NCBI GenBank assembly: GCA_963277665.1
Contig: OY728152.1
Coordinates: forward strand, 1,184,958,357 to 1,185,022,356
Direction: 5' to 3'
Source: Viscum album
Taxonomy: Eukaryota; Streptophyta; Magnoliopsida; Santalales; Viscaceae
Length of the DNA stretch: 64,000 nucleotides
Part shown: one piece after another, positions 15,176 through 28,000 of the stretch
Numbering within the stretch: position 1 is the stretch's first letter
Layout of the letters: the number at the start of each line of letters is the position of its first letter
The notes under the pieces: model-generated
Database searches by the model: none
The model's input: only the letters and a program-made list of their open reading frames with translations
Told to the model about the DNA's origin: nothing
Position numbers and translations under genes: made by a program

Positions 15176-15179
15176 TCTA

Positions 15180-18100
15180 GGTTCCAGAGGTTGAGGTCAT
15201 TACATATACCTTAAGAGAATAACAACTTTAACACGTGAAACCTACTCTCCCATATCTATTTATCATAATTAAAAACATTAAACATTTTTTTTCAAAATAT
15301 ACTTCATATTATTGAACATGAAAGTACCATAATTTTATAAAATGATGAAAATAATATTTTCATTTTTTCTAAGACCATTTATAATTATTACATTATTGAA
15401 TTTCTACAATATCTTATCTAAAAAATAAAATTTTGTTCTAATGTAGAGGAAATGAATAACACTATATAAGAATCATGTCTACAATTTGTTTTCAATATCT
15501 CCAAAAACGTATCCACACATGATATTGTGATAGATATATAAATTTTAATGACTTTTAACATAAAATGGTAAAATTAAAACATTATAACGTGTGAAAAAAA
15601 TTCTTAATAAGGGAAAACAAATCATATAATGATTTATTGAAAATAAATTGATTGAATATAATGATAGGAATAAGTAATAAAAATCAAGATCTTAACAAAA
15701 TGAAACATAAAAAATAATATATAAATAGAATAAAATAGAAATTGAAATACCTTATGGATACCAATAATGGGTTCCCATATAAAGATATAAAATATATTGG
15801 ATAAAATTTCCCACCATAATACAAGACAACATAATCATAGACATCATGATATAACTGTCAAGGTTATATCATTATTTGTTAAATAAATAACCGAAATAAA
15901 TTTTTTTCCTGATATCTACTAATGCATTCATGGGATTTATTATTTTCCCCCCATGACATTTTAATCAAAATTTATTCATCATATGGTATAATGAGTAAAC
16001 AATATAAAATCAATATTGATAATAATCATCTATATTAGAATAACGAAATAGACAATTCCATATATTTTCCCCATATAATAAAAACGAATATAATTATAAT
16101 AACCCATACATAATAGGAGGTGTTTTGTTATAAAATACATTTTAGAATTTTCTATATAATCAATATTAATCCCTAAAAAATAGTAAACAAAATTATTTTT
16201 TGTTTATCCACACTATATAAATGGAATGGATTTCTATATATCATTATCTAATGAAATATTTCAATGTATTAATTAATTATGGATATATAAATAATTTATA
16301 TAGTCATTAGACATATATAATCCTATTTAACACTATATACTCAATCAAAAATTTTCAAGGATATTAAATATGAAATTTAATTAGTGGAAAACTTATTCAT
16401 AATCAAATAAGTTAATTAGAAAAATAAAAGTGTCATTCCCCCAATCTCTGGTGGCATCCCATCTAGAATAAAAATAAAAGAATAGAGAAAATGACCCCTG
16501 AATTTCAATATAAGGCCATAGCCTTATGCAACAAATATTTTTTTATCAGATCAAAAATTCCCATTCAAGATGTTTTTATGATTACAATTTTAGAAATATT
16601 TTCCATAACTATTACAAAACAAATTAAATATTACTTTGTAGAAATATATACTCTCTATCCATTATTTATAAACTAAAACTCTTTAAAAAAATTCATTTTC
16701 ATGATAAAAAAACACCATTCATGTGGTAATCTCACTTTATCTTACCCATTCATATACCACGAGGAAATTGTTTCAAATATATTTAATGTGGATAGATGCT
16801 CAGTAAGGTATATAAAATATTTAATAAAACATTAAGTCCATGAATATTTTAAACTCATGAGTTTTTCTTAAACATGCACACTTGTCTCCCATGAAAAATG
16901 AAGTCATTAACAAACTTCATGAAATAATATGATTCATGAAAGACTTATTATCAATAATAAATAAAAAATTTAACTTTTGGCATCCATATCATCCTGGAAT
17001 TAGAGCCTTTACACCTATAGAGAGAGTATCTTTTGTGTTAACATTTGAATTAAATGTCATTACATATTCACTAAATATATTAGGAGAAGACTTATTGTTA
17101 ATCTCAATATCATTGCATAATTAATTTCAGAGCTATCACGGGGTCATCTCCCCTCATTATATCACATAACCACACCTAAAAATAATTAATCCACATGATT
17201 CATAACAAAATCATAATAGATAAAACAAGATTAATCGAAAATACCATTCCAACATTTAAATCCAAACATATAAATTCAAGATATTAATATTGTAAATCCT
17301 TTCTGAAAACCTTTTTCAATTCCTAAATACCTTTATGGGAAAAATGTAAATTTTTTTTTCAAAGAAATAAGGCTTGTAGTGAAATGAAAATATGTAATAA
17401 AGGTCTCAACTGCAAAAAAGTGGTTGTCTCCATATAATCTTAGAAGACATTAATTCCCATTTATAAAAATATTTCATATAAACTTTTTCCTTTTGAAAAC
17501 CATTAAATGAATTTAAAATTAAAATGGGTTGGTTATACAACTTATTTAATATGTTGTTGTATAACATCAAAATATGCCTCAGTGAAAGGAGATTGACATG
17601 AACTTCATTACCATGAGTCATACTCATTATGTACAATATTTATATTTATAAATAATAAACATAGGGTAATTTATTCTTTCTAGAGATCCATTATCATATT
17701 TATTATTCCACTTATAACAGTTATTTCCTTTTTATATAATTTAGAAAATTATTTACATTCTTACTGGACGTTTTTTGATATTCTAGAAATGAGTCGAAAA
17801 TAAAATTTTTATAATCACAATAGTATACAGTAAATATTCCATAAATTAAAGAATAAAATTCCGGAGAAAATAATTATTTTTATAAATCTGTTATACATTT
17901 AAATTAGACAATGTTTTTTGGAATGAAATATTGAAAACATTATAATCATGGTGATGGTATGATGTAAGTGAGAATGGGTAAAATTTCTATTTTTCATTTA
18001 TCATTATGAAAATAAGGTAATGATTATTTAATATTTTCGGAAAGATAATATTATTATTAAATTAATAATAATAAATAATAAATGCTTATATATATATATC

Positions 18101-20534
18101 ATATATGTAATGTGGGGTATAAAATCAATTCACATCATATCGTGGAGTTGATTGTTCTGACGCATGAATGAACAAAATTGTAATTTTAACAGGAATTGAA
18201 AGTAAAAAAATATAATTAAAAATATAATATATTATAAAGTTAATTTTTTATGAAAATTTTATGAAAACATTAACTCCCAAATTATGACAAGTCTTGAGGG
18301 ATGATAATGAAAAAGGAACAATGTCATTTCGCAAGCAGGTAGTCTGCCATACAGTCAATTTAAATTTTCATTTCCCATTTGATGAGGATGGAGGTAGATT
18401 TTTTAGATGATATTAACATAATAAAATATCTTTATATTGATGATAATAGAGTTATTATTAGATTATTTATGATAGAGACATTTTGTAAGTCATAGAAGAA
18501 ATAAAATTAAAACACACAAATTAAAACATTAACATTCCTCCATGTGATCACATTTCAAAACACATTAACACCTCAAAGAAGTGGATGATGATTATAAAAA
18601 TTCCTCAAGAATTTTGGGGAGGGATTTCATGAATAGGAATCGGAAGATTTTGTTTGATCCAAATTTTTTATGTGTACAGAATATTGATAAAAATTTATTT
18701 TTATTGGAGAGGGGGGGGGTACTCATGGAATTATAAAATTTTTTAAAATAATGTAAATTCATTTTCTATTATAGTTTTTATTAAGATGGTTTAGATAGAA
18801 TATAGTATTAATATGGTTCTAAATCCATTAATCCAATACAAAATATACATGTTTGTTATGTTTTGATTCATTATCTTTAATGTTGTAACCCTTTTAACTC
18901 GCACCATTTTATTAAATAATTTACAAATTGAGAGATAAAATAATTATAGTATCATGTCAGAAAAGCAATGAATGAGTAACTAATGAAATTTTTGGGATTA
19001 AAAAATATTTTTTGTAAAGGGTTCATTTTTATAATTTTTATTTCATGTAATTACAAAAAATTATTTTAATAAATGAATTATGTTAATTTTGGAAGTATTT
19101 ATTTTATGCCTATTTTTGTCATCATTAAAATATTATTCATTCAAGAAAATCTAGTTTATCACATCCATAAAATGTCAAAAAATTCCATAAAATTCATGTA
19201 TGGAATCAAATATTTCAATTTATGTTAATTTTAATATTATTAATATAATATGTTTGATTCTTAAAAAAATCTATTATTTCATCATCTTTCTGTAAAAATT
19301 AAATATAATTATAAAATTTCTAAAAATTATGAATTAATTATCATGATATGGGAAATATTTTTGTTTTCATGAGGAATATTTTATAGATAATGATATCACT
19401 TATATAACCTTATATTAAAATAGTTTTAGTAATATTATTCATGTTAATTATATCATTCTCTTTACTATTTAATTTTTTTATTAATATCATTTTCACACAC
19501 ATGTGGGTTACAAGGGAACAAATTTCAGACCATGGATTGTCTTTGTCGAACATAACTCATAAAATAAAATTATTTCATGTGTTACAGTTGTTTTATATTA
19601 TTATAATATAATATTTACATTTAATTATCAGATTTACCTATAACCGTGGTAAATAAAATAATAATGTTTCAATTCACAAAAAAATAATGTTTATTCCATT
19701 ACATCATATTTTTAATATTTATTACAACCATTTATGTTAGTTTATTCTGATTAAATTCATAGATATTAATGAAATTAATTTAATAATCAATTCTCTTTAT
19801 GGATTCATAAAACCTATTGTTAAAGTAAAAAATTTCAAATGCTCAGCGAGTGCTAATATCAAATTGAAATTGTAAATCGATTCCAATGTCTATAATTTAA
19901 TTAAAAAGTTTATAATTTATTTAATTATAGTTTATATAAGTTATTACGATAACCTATCTATATAAACAAATCAGATGAAAAATATTATTGAATTAAAATT
20001 AATTATTTTCAATAATCCTTAAAAAATGAATATTATAAAAAACAGAAAACTAATAGTAGAAAAATTTATGATTTTCATATTCAAAATAATAATATTATTT
20101 TCCAAATATAAAAAATAATTGTTTCAATGATTATATTTTAAAAACTAACACCATAAATTTGTGGTCTAACTACATTTTAAACATATTAGATCTTTTTATT
20201 CTTCTAATTTTATTTATTCTTATTCTATGTCAAAAAAAATTATTATAGAAAATTAAAACATTTTAACAAAAATGTTTTAAAAATTGTTATTAATATTAAT
20301 ACTTCTGAATAAAATGGAAATGTGGTAACCACGATTTAAAATAATAATATTAATAATGTATTGTTTATTGGTAAACCTCAACCGTGTGTGAAACATATGA
20401 TTTTGGAGAAACCTATTGTTCCGTATAGGGTACAATAGTAAACAAATATACCATTTAATGTTATATTAATATATATTTCATAAACACTAATAGATATGAA
20501 AAATTGTAATTATATAATTACATAGGATGTTACA
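15180..20534 (-). repeat. 3' LTR of element C
   Basis: The minus strand begins TGTAACATCC at 20534, directly after a polypurine tract. Landmarks shared with element A include a block at about 15745-15790 (ACCTTATGGATACC and CCCATATAAAG) and a CGCAAGCAGGTAGTCTGCC module followed by GATGAGGATGGAGG near 18330-18395. A TTTTGGAGAAACC block near 20400 is repeated in the partner LTR near 30292. Open frames at 16491-16676, 16936-17124 and 17406-17636 lie in LTR sequence and show no protein motif. A run of nine G occurs near 18710. Confidence 0.6.
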
Positions 20535-20552
20535 TCCCTCCCCCCATTTTTT
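20535..20552 (-). other. Polypurine tract of element C
   Basis: The minus strand reads AAAAATGGGGGGAGGGA immediately before the LTR start TGTAACATCC. A long G-rich purine run at this position is the expected plus-strand primer of an LTR retrotransposon. It fixes the 3' LTR at 20534 and the orientation of C as minus. Confidence 0.75.
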
Positions 20553-20639
20553 AATTTTGTCAACTCATTTATATTCACATATCATATAAGTGGGGGTATT
20601 TCACCCTCAATTCATTTTAATATTCTCATGTTGGAACTT

Positions 20640-20940
20640 CAATCATATGGTCTATCCAAAAAACAACAACCTAATGAATCTCCATATAACTTAACATATT
20701 CTCTATGTGGTAATGAACCTGATGTGAAAAGTTTTTCTAAGAAATGTTTTGTTCAAGTTGAACAACTTATGGACTCTAAACATGAGATGGATATGGAATA
20801 CACCTTATTAAAATTGAAAATTAAAAAATATTTCTACTCAGGGTAAACGAAGAGTCTGAGCCACATATTTGGAATCTAATGCAAATTCATCATGGATTTC
20901 AGAGGATCTAATGAACCATGGACTCAACTTCCACTTCTTA
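20640..20940 (-). pseudogene. Integrase C-terminal region (remnant)
   Basis: The minus strand from 20939 encodes KKWKLSPWFIRSSEI, aligning with the GKLSPRFIGPFEI-type motif after the integrase core of plant Ty3/gypsy elements. A run ending VAQTLRLP follows, comparable to the VAYRLALPP that comes next in the family, then a stop. The order is therefore preserved. Many gypsy chromoviruses carry a chromodomain downstream; the last 100 or so codons before the polypurine tract are too degraded to decide. Confidence 0.65.
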
Positions 20941-21324
20941 CGAAAGTGCGTCACTCTTTTCCATGTTGAATGATTGAGAAATTCATGATCTCATACCTAA
21001 AAAAGAAATATCCTTTATCCAGTTATTCAAATAGATTTTCATGCTGTCATGAGATATCCTCATGTGTTTCTATATAAACTAAAGTTTTTCTTCCATCTCT
21101 TCGACCAGCAATGGTAATATTAACGTCAGTTCTCCATCATCATTAAAAAATTTGGAGTTCAACTCTTATTCAATAAAGTGAATCAAATTGTATTATTTGT
21201 ATACTGGAATAAAAATTGTTATTATAATAAAATTTAATATATGAAATATGTTGATCACAACATATCATGAAATCAATTGAATTGGTATGTATAAAATCTT
21301 TAATGTTATGAATTATTCATTGTG

Positions 21325-21720
21325 AATGCCCATCTGATTATGGATGAAATTTTTTATAGAAATTTAATTTCTTTTCTAATGACTTCTAATAAAAATTCTA
21401 AATGATAGAAGTAAACCTGTGAAAAAAATTATATTCTTTAGTATTTTATAACTGCATGAGACCTGACTATCACGTTAAGATACAGTTATTATTGTTGATC
21501 TTGAGACAATTTATAATGAATAATATGAAAATGAGTATATTTACTCAATCAATCATTAATAATACGAATACAATTGCTACCATGGTAATATTTGGTAATA
21601 CCCTTATGAAATCCATGGATATATTATCCCATTTCCACTATTGCACTATAAAATGACGAAGCAACTCTTTTTGAATTATTTTATCTCCTTTTACATGTAG
21701 AAAATGTAAAACACTTCATA
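21325..21720 (-). pseudogene. Integrase catalytic core (remnant)
   Basis: The minus strand encodes WKWDNISMDFIRVLP, matching the WKWDSISMDFV-type segment with the first catalytic Asp at 21611-21613. After a frame change, DxLSKYTHF matches DRLTKSAHF, where x is a stop. Further on, KFHPxSDGHS at about 21325-21355 matches AFHPQTDGQS, the segment before the catalytic Glu helix. The second catalytic Asp of the SDRD motif is not recognisable. Frameshifts and stops show it is dead. The HHCC zinc-binding part upstream could not be read with confidence. Confidence 0.75.
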
Positions 21721-22119
21721 TACAAATCAAAAATGTCACTTTTTATTCCATCCAATGATAAATACACTTGATGTTCTTTATACATCATCATACATAAATG
21801 AGGTACTGGAACTATGAACTATGATATTCACATTAAAACTCATTCCTGAAGTGTTGATCTCAATGAACACATAACCTCTTCCCAAATATGAAAATATAAT
21901 CATTATCAATGGTTAATATTTTATTACATTATCGACTCTATTAATTTTCCACATTTATTTCTTTTCCAAGATTGTAGTGAATTATGAGATAACATTCTTT
22001 GATTAGTTCCAAAAATCTTCATTACATCATGTTCAATTATTTTTGAGTGAATATATTCATCAGAAATTTATGTTCGTTATATATTTCACATTTTACACCG
22101 AATAGATGATGCCTCCAAA

Positions 22120-22560
22120 TTATTAATGAAAAAAATAGTGGGTAATTCCAAATCATGTTAAGGGTAATTTAACTCACGAGTTTTCAACTATGGTGTCGAA
22201 AAAGTATTTATCAGAGAATTATGAATTGGCACACAATCGACTCAATTCAATAAAAAATAAATATAAATAAAAAATCCAACTTATCTATTAGGTAGTTCCC
22301 AAAGAGTATCATTCATCAATATTTTTTCAATTGGTGAAAAAAATCGTCAAATTATTTTTTTACAAATGAACATAAAAACAATTCATGTTAACATATTTTA
22401 TGGGCATGATAACTATCCCAATTTTTTAAAAAATTGTCAGTAATATCCTGATAAACAATGAAAAATAAGAATATATATTATATTTGTTTGCCTTTTCCAT
22501 TCATCAACGACATTAATTTTAGTAGGGCAAATAATTATGCCATATTTTGAAACAATGTGA
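22120..22560 (-). pseudogene. Reverse transcriptase connection and RNase H region (remnant)
   Basis: Just after the reverse transcriptase, the minus strand reads YGKFILCGFCLKKISLHGH, aligning with the YAKFSKCEFWLxxVxFLGH segment of Ty3/gypsy elements, then IVSKYGI. Near 22125-22180 it encodes RELNYPxHDLELPTIFF, which matches the ERNYPTHDLELAAVVFAL segment of the RNase H fold. Several stops interrupt. The assignment rests on order and on these two motifs. Confidence 0.7.
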
Positions 22561-22667
22561 CCATGTAATGAAATTTTTTTCAAACAGAACCCACACAAGA
22601 TGAATTTTCCATAAATATTCTTTTATTTTATGTTTTTCAAGACAACCCCTATATGACTACTATGCTA

Positions 22668-23261
22668 CTATTTATATTTATAACATAACAAAATGTCATC
22701 AATGATCACAACAAAAAACATAACCAAGAACTCATAGAATATTCTATTCCTCAGATCTATGAATACAACACGGGCATATGTAATCCCAGATTTCATAACC
22801 AAAAATTTATAATGGACATATCTAAAATGAAACACATTCTTTAGAATATCATCATCAAAAATGTTCAACTAATTGTACCCTGATCTCAAATAAACCATTG
22901 AAAAATATTGGTCTCCCTTTAGTTGATCTATCAAATCATCGATATAAGGAAAAACATAGTTGTTCAAAACAGTGATGTTATAAAAGGCTCAATAATCAGC
23001 GTAATGTTTCATTGAACCTTCTATCCTTTTAAAAAGCATGATAGGAACACCCCATGATGTTCATCATAGTAAAATTAAACCATTATATAATAAATCAGGT
23101 AGTTTAATCATCATATCTAATTGGTTAAATTGATCTATTTTACAATGATGTTTTGAAATTTCATTACAATCAAGATCTTTGTCAATAGTAAGTTCAACAT
23201 CTTGAATAGGTATAATACTATGAAACTCACTAGAAATAAAATCAAGACACACATTAACCAC
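22668..23261 (-). pseudogene. Reverse transcriptase domain (remnant)
   Basis: The minus strand from 23261 gives VELTIDKDLDCNEIS, matching the N-terminal EFxIDLxPGTxPIS segment. TSWGVPIMLFKRIEGSMKHY follows, matching the PWGAPVLFVKKKDGSMRMC segment, then NNYVFPYIDDLIDQL, like NKYPLPRIDDLFDQL. The catalytic box is VIIDDILLC at the end, where Ty3/gypsy enzymes have VVFIDDILVYS; both Asp residues remain. Three in-frame interruptions (after LILL, after HYADY and after RSGYN) disable it. Frame and spacing are otherwise kept over about 200 codons, so this is a confident call. Confidence 0.9.
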
Positions 23262-23402
23262 TTGTACATCATTGAAATGAATAGTTATATTGATATCAAA
23301 AAAAAATTCATGGTAACATTAATTTTCGTATTTTTATATTTTTTAAGCTTCATAATATGTTATCAATAGTAATGTTTTATTATTATAAAAAAACTAAAAT
23401 TC

Positions 23403-23693
23403 TTATTGATAGATAAATAATTTATATCTACATTCAATATTTGCATGGTAAGCAAAAATAAAATCCAATCCCAAAATAACATTGAACTCTATTATAGGAT
23501 ATATAGTAATGTTTTTAGATATATTTATTCCATTTACAATGATAAGAATATTATTATACTTTATTTTTTCCTCAAAATTCCACCATGGGTTTTTTACAAT
23601 AAGTTCGTGATTCATTTATAATGGTGGAATTTCTAATTTAATAAAATATTTCACATTAATGAATGAATGTGTAGACCTTAAATCAAGAAATAC
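23403..23693 (-). pseudogene. Retroviral-type aspartic protease (remnant)
   Basis: From 23693 the minus strand encodes VFLDLRSTHSFI, matching VLFDSGATHSFI. The catalytic Asp is kept, but the following SGA has become LRS, which would abolish activity. The C-terminal part FNVILGLDFIFAYHANIEC matches the FDVILGMDWLSAHHATVDC segment. One stop separates the halves in the same frame. It lies between the zinc knuckle and reverse transcriptase, as expected in a gag-pol polyprotein. Confidence 0.88.
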
Positions 23694-23933
23694 ATTAGAA
23701 TAATCTGGGAAACAATCTGTGTACCGGATACCACATAATATAATGGCCTAACATCTACTAGAGTAGTTCTAAATTATTTTACCCCACATTTATTCATTTA
23801 GGCCATCTTCAAGGAAAAATTCGAGTTCTTCATCAGACAGAATTTTTCATAATGACGCATCCCAGTGCACATAATATTTTATACTGACTATAAATACAAT
23901 TTTTGTGATAACCGTACCATTATCATTTTCAAT

Positions 23934-23975
23934 GTAGTTATGAGCCTTATGCCCCATATTACCACATCTGAAACA
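23934..23975 (-). pseudogene. Gag CCHC zinc knuckle (remnant)
   Basis: The minus strand encodes CFRCGNMGHKAHNY, the nucleocapsid pattern C-x2-C-x4-H-x4-C with the last Cys replaced by Tyr. Knuckles of this type bind retroelement RNA during packaging. It is in the same frame as the protease and reverse transcriptase downstream, and lies about 1.03 kb inside the 5' LTR, a spacing close to that in elements D and E. Confidence 0.8.
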
Positions 23976-24989
23976 CATACCAAAATTCAAAAGGCATTTT
24001 CAAGTGTTTTTTTAACACAATTATCATTAAATATAAGCATATTATTATTACCATCTGACATTTCTAATGAATTATTCCCTTTCATCTACCACATTGACAT
24101 ATTATATAGGTATTTTTGAAAGAACATATGATCATAAGAAAACTCCATTCAAACCTTCTCCTCACAATGAACATGTTTTTCATGTCCTTTGATCTTGAGA
24201 GTATCCAATTACCTTAAATATATTGGATTTAATACTATGTTGAAAAGGACTAATTTTACTATCATGATCCCAGATAAACATTTGAGCATTCCTTTAATGT
24301 CCAATGTATTTTGATTTGTATGTATCAATTAAGCCATTATCATTCCTTGGGTCCATGAAATATTTTGCCATCCTATGTCAATCTCCCATACGAGAATATT
24401 TTTCAAGAAACTAAATATTGAATTCATACAAATCAAACGCATCAATCTCCACAATAATATTCATTTTCATAAGCATCAACCACCACTGATTGCCTACACA
24501 CTCAAAATAGTAAATAGAAAAAATGGTTTTTTTGACTCTCTCAACACCACAATACATGAAAAATCATTTTTTGTGATTTAATGAACAATTATTCTAGCAT
24601 GATGTATGATGATCTTCTGAACGATGGTGGGTGTCGCCTCATTAAAATGATATTCTACTGACATGTTCCAATTTGTCTGATATTTATGATCTCTTTTATT
24701 GATACCCCCAACATTTATTGCATGAGTCAATTATGAAATAACTAAAACAATATAAGTAGTTCTGATTCTGACCATTTCAAGTCTCTAATTTTGAAGGTTA
24801 TTTTCCTCCGGATGATTTCCCAACACAGTTTCCAATTTTCATATATGGAATACCATTATGAGTAGACATATCATAGATGGATGAATATGATAATCCAAAA
24901 ATTCTATATCATATCATTTTACCAATAAATTATATAATATTTATGAATATTCCATTAATAATATCATAACCTGTAATGTTATCTAGACC

Positions 24990-25003
24990 TACTATTGAAA
25001 CAC
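24990..25003 (-). other. Decayed primer-binding site of element C
   Basis: Plus-strand TCTAGACCTACTATTGAAA followed by CACACTATAA aligns with the primer-site context of element A (CAGACCTTTGATACCA then ACTATAAGG). The minus strand therefore holds a degenerate Met-type primer site next to the LTR end at 25006. The match is partial and relies mainly on its flanks. Confidence 0.5.
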
Positions 25004-25005
25004 AC

Positions 25006-28000
25006 TATAAAACCATAGACATTAATGATACATAATCATAAGTTAAATCAAGATTTCACATTGGGAAAATTATCTTGATTTATTTTTTAGGGAATTAGGC
25101 AATAACTATTACATAACAACTAAAATATTAAAAATTAGACACATTTACTCATTGTACAATAATCCAAAAATTTAAACTTTAAATCCATATTTCTTTTTCA
25201 TGATAAAAATTAGTATTCAACTATAGTTATTCAATTCACTTACCAATCCATATACCTGATTGGAAATATTTCTTCAAATTGGGATGGGCACAAAAATCAC
25301 ATCAAGGTATTAAAAATAAGTAATAGAACCATTCTCTTTGATGATTTTAAACACATGAGATAATTTTCAAAAAATAATAAATATTATACATAAAACATAA
25401 AAATGATATCATTATTTGTGAACTCAAAATATTCCTGAAAATTTTATTATAAATCCTAAATCATAAATGAAACTTGTTGGATCTATATCATACATAAATT
25501 GTTTCTTTTTGTTGCTACATATAGATAAAATTTCATTGTTTCATTTGGAATAAACATCACATTATCTTCCCTAAATATAAAAGGATAAACCTTATAATGT
25601 AACTCTGTCTCATACGAAAATTCATTGGAGAGACCCGCCCTCAGTTTGTTTTGGAACTACCTGTATATATAAGCAACATCCATGATTTATAAAATAATCA
25701 AAAGTCATAAATAAGAATAATTTGAAAATAACAATTCCAAATTATAATTTGGAAATATTATTTCAAGATAATGATATATTCAACACATTCTCAATACCAT
25801 TTTCAACCAAAAATACATGAAAATGTAAAATCGTATTTATTTTTCTTTTTAATAAATAACTTCTTCTAGAGGAATCCAAATATCAAATATTTATCAAAGA
25901 GGCAAAAAATCCTTTTCATCGTATACATTAAAAAAATGGTCCTTTTGTCTTATTGTAAAATTATTCTTATATAGTTTTTCATATTGAAATCATTTTATGG
26001 AAATTTAAATTAAATGTGTTTGATTATACTACTAATAAAATAAGGTGGTGTATATCATCAAAATTAGCCTTTGTGAAGGGTTATTGAGAACATATTCCTT
26101 ATTGTTAGTCCATCTAGTCATGAAAAATAATTATATTACTAAATAAATGTAACCCCCTAACCCTAGTTAACCAAATTCAGTGAATTATTACATAACATTG
26201 GCTTGATACAAGGAATAATGCCCCAAAAGACCAATCAGTTTAGTAGCCTTGGAAGTACTAGATATATATTTGAGTTTTAAATTACATTATGAATTAAATA
26301 AACATCATTGTGTCTCTGTCGAACACACTCATATCACATATCCTAGATCAACAGGCCAGTCATAATATACTTCTTCAAATCCTAGGAAAAATAAAACATA
26401 GAAAGGAGTGAGATCAGATTCTCAATAAGGATGAAAATAGAGCCAAAACATTCATAAATAAGCATAAAATTTAAGGCAATGTATAAGACTAAAAAACAAT
26501 CCTATTAAAAATTAACATTAGCATAATATGGAAAAGATAAATCAAATAATTCATTTAACTTATTTACATGGATAATATACTAGTAAAATAATCAAATGTA
26601 ATATCCATAACTAATTTCATAATGATATAATCCATAATGCCAGTCATTATAACCACATACTTACGACCTTGTTCCAAAACAACACACATGATTTTTTCAA
26701 GGCCTTGTTCCAAGACATTAGTTTGTCTCATATGATCAAAAGTTTCATTGATGTGATATAGTTGGCTCCACCTGTCACATATTAAGACCAATTCATTCCT
26801 TATATGAATGGGATGAAACATAAAATAAAAATTCATATTAAAAATAGAATTCATAATTTTAATACTATAACCTTAAACCATGAATGGTATAAAAAAAATA
26901 TAACCTATAAAACAAATAACGAAATCTTCGATATAATATTGAGGATTTTATCCTAATAAATCATCTTTTAAAAAGTGTAAAATCATTTAAATGATTTTTA
27001 CATAGATGAAATCAAAACTATTTGAGGGAAATATCAATTTATATTTTGAAATCATTGAATGTTAATGTAATTATAAAATAAAACATTTATTTTGAAAATA
27101 TTATTAATACCTTCTAAGGGAATCATTGAAGGTATTATAGTAGCTGAAAATAGTCACACTCATTGTATAATTTAATTAAACATTTTTACTATAATTTCTC
27201 CAAAAGGTAATAATGTACCTTGTTTTCTAGAAAATGATGGAAATATTCCTCTCAAAAAACTGTAAAAATTCAAATAAGGGAATAAATGAAATTAACCTAT
27301 ATTCTAGGTCATTGTAAAAATGTTTTGAAATAAATTTTTCAGAATCATTGATGGGGATGATAAAGAATTCCCATTAGATAATTACGTACAAACAACCTTG
27401 GCCAATATAGATAATATAAAATAAACAATTACCAGGTACTTTTACCTGGTCAAGGTTATGTTAACCATTGGTATAATATATAAAACAATGTTATTAAATT
27501 ATAAAACAACCATATACTTAAATAGGATATCATATATGATCTTTTAATATTGATTTGTTAATAATATTTCAGTAGTATCATTGTTTTGGGTATTAATTTA
27601 TTCATTTTCCTTAAATGTTTTGTTACGTAAGTCCTATTAATTACGGATAAGATGTATTTTATATAGATCTAGAAAGAGATTATCATCATAAAAATTATTT
27701 GTATTCATAATATTTAAATTATTCCTGAATGGTTATGATGGGGGATGAATCTCATCACGTTCTTAGGGACGACAATCCATATGTACGCACGAGCGATCAT
27801 ATAATTATATTGATGGTAAAATCATATGTAAGTGTATGTTATATAATATATCAAAATTCATTAACATTTTGTATTTATTATTTACATAAATTTTACTCAT
27901 TATTATTTCAATCCAAATAATGAAGTGTTGAATAACGAACTACACCACGACGTGGATACTCTAAGCCGTACCTTTGCACATATGATGACATTGTCATTCA

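Larger units (their letters stand above)
20625..24000 (-). pseudogene. Ty3/gypsy gag-pol polyprotein pseudogene
   Basis: The reading direction is right to left. In order are a CCHC-like knuckle (23934-23975), protease (23403-23693), reverse transcriptase (22668-23261), RNase H (about 22120-22560), integrase core (about 21325-21720) and integrase C-terminus (about 20640-20940). This is the Ty3/gypsy order; Ty1/copia would have integrase before reverse transcriptase. Knuckle, protease, reverse transcriptase, RNase H and integrase C-terminus all fall in the same frame, as in families with a single gag-pol ORF. The integrase core is shifted, so compensating indels exist. Many stop codons make it non-functional. 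The gag N-terminus should lie between about 24000 and 24990, but I could not recognise it. Open frames on the plus strand here (20628-20846, 21456-21656, 23865-24119, 24375-24581) are antisense shadows. Confidence 0.85.

Noticed and set aside
18705..18720. Run of nine G near GAGAGGGGGGGGG as a second polypurine tract
   Set aside because: No LTR start follows it on either strand, and the position is the decayed promoter leader of the C 3' LTR.
20628..20846. Plus-strand 72-codon frame
   Set aside because: Antisense to the integrase C-terminal remnant of element C. The minus strand aligns with integrase.
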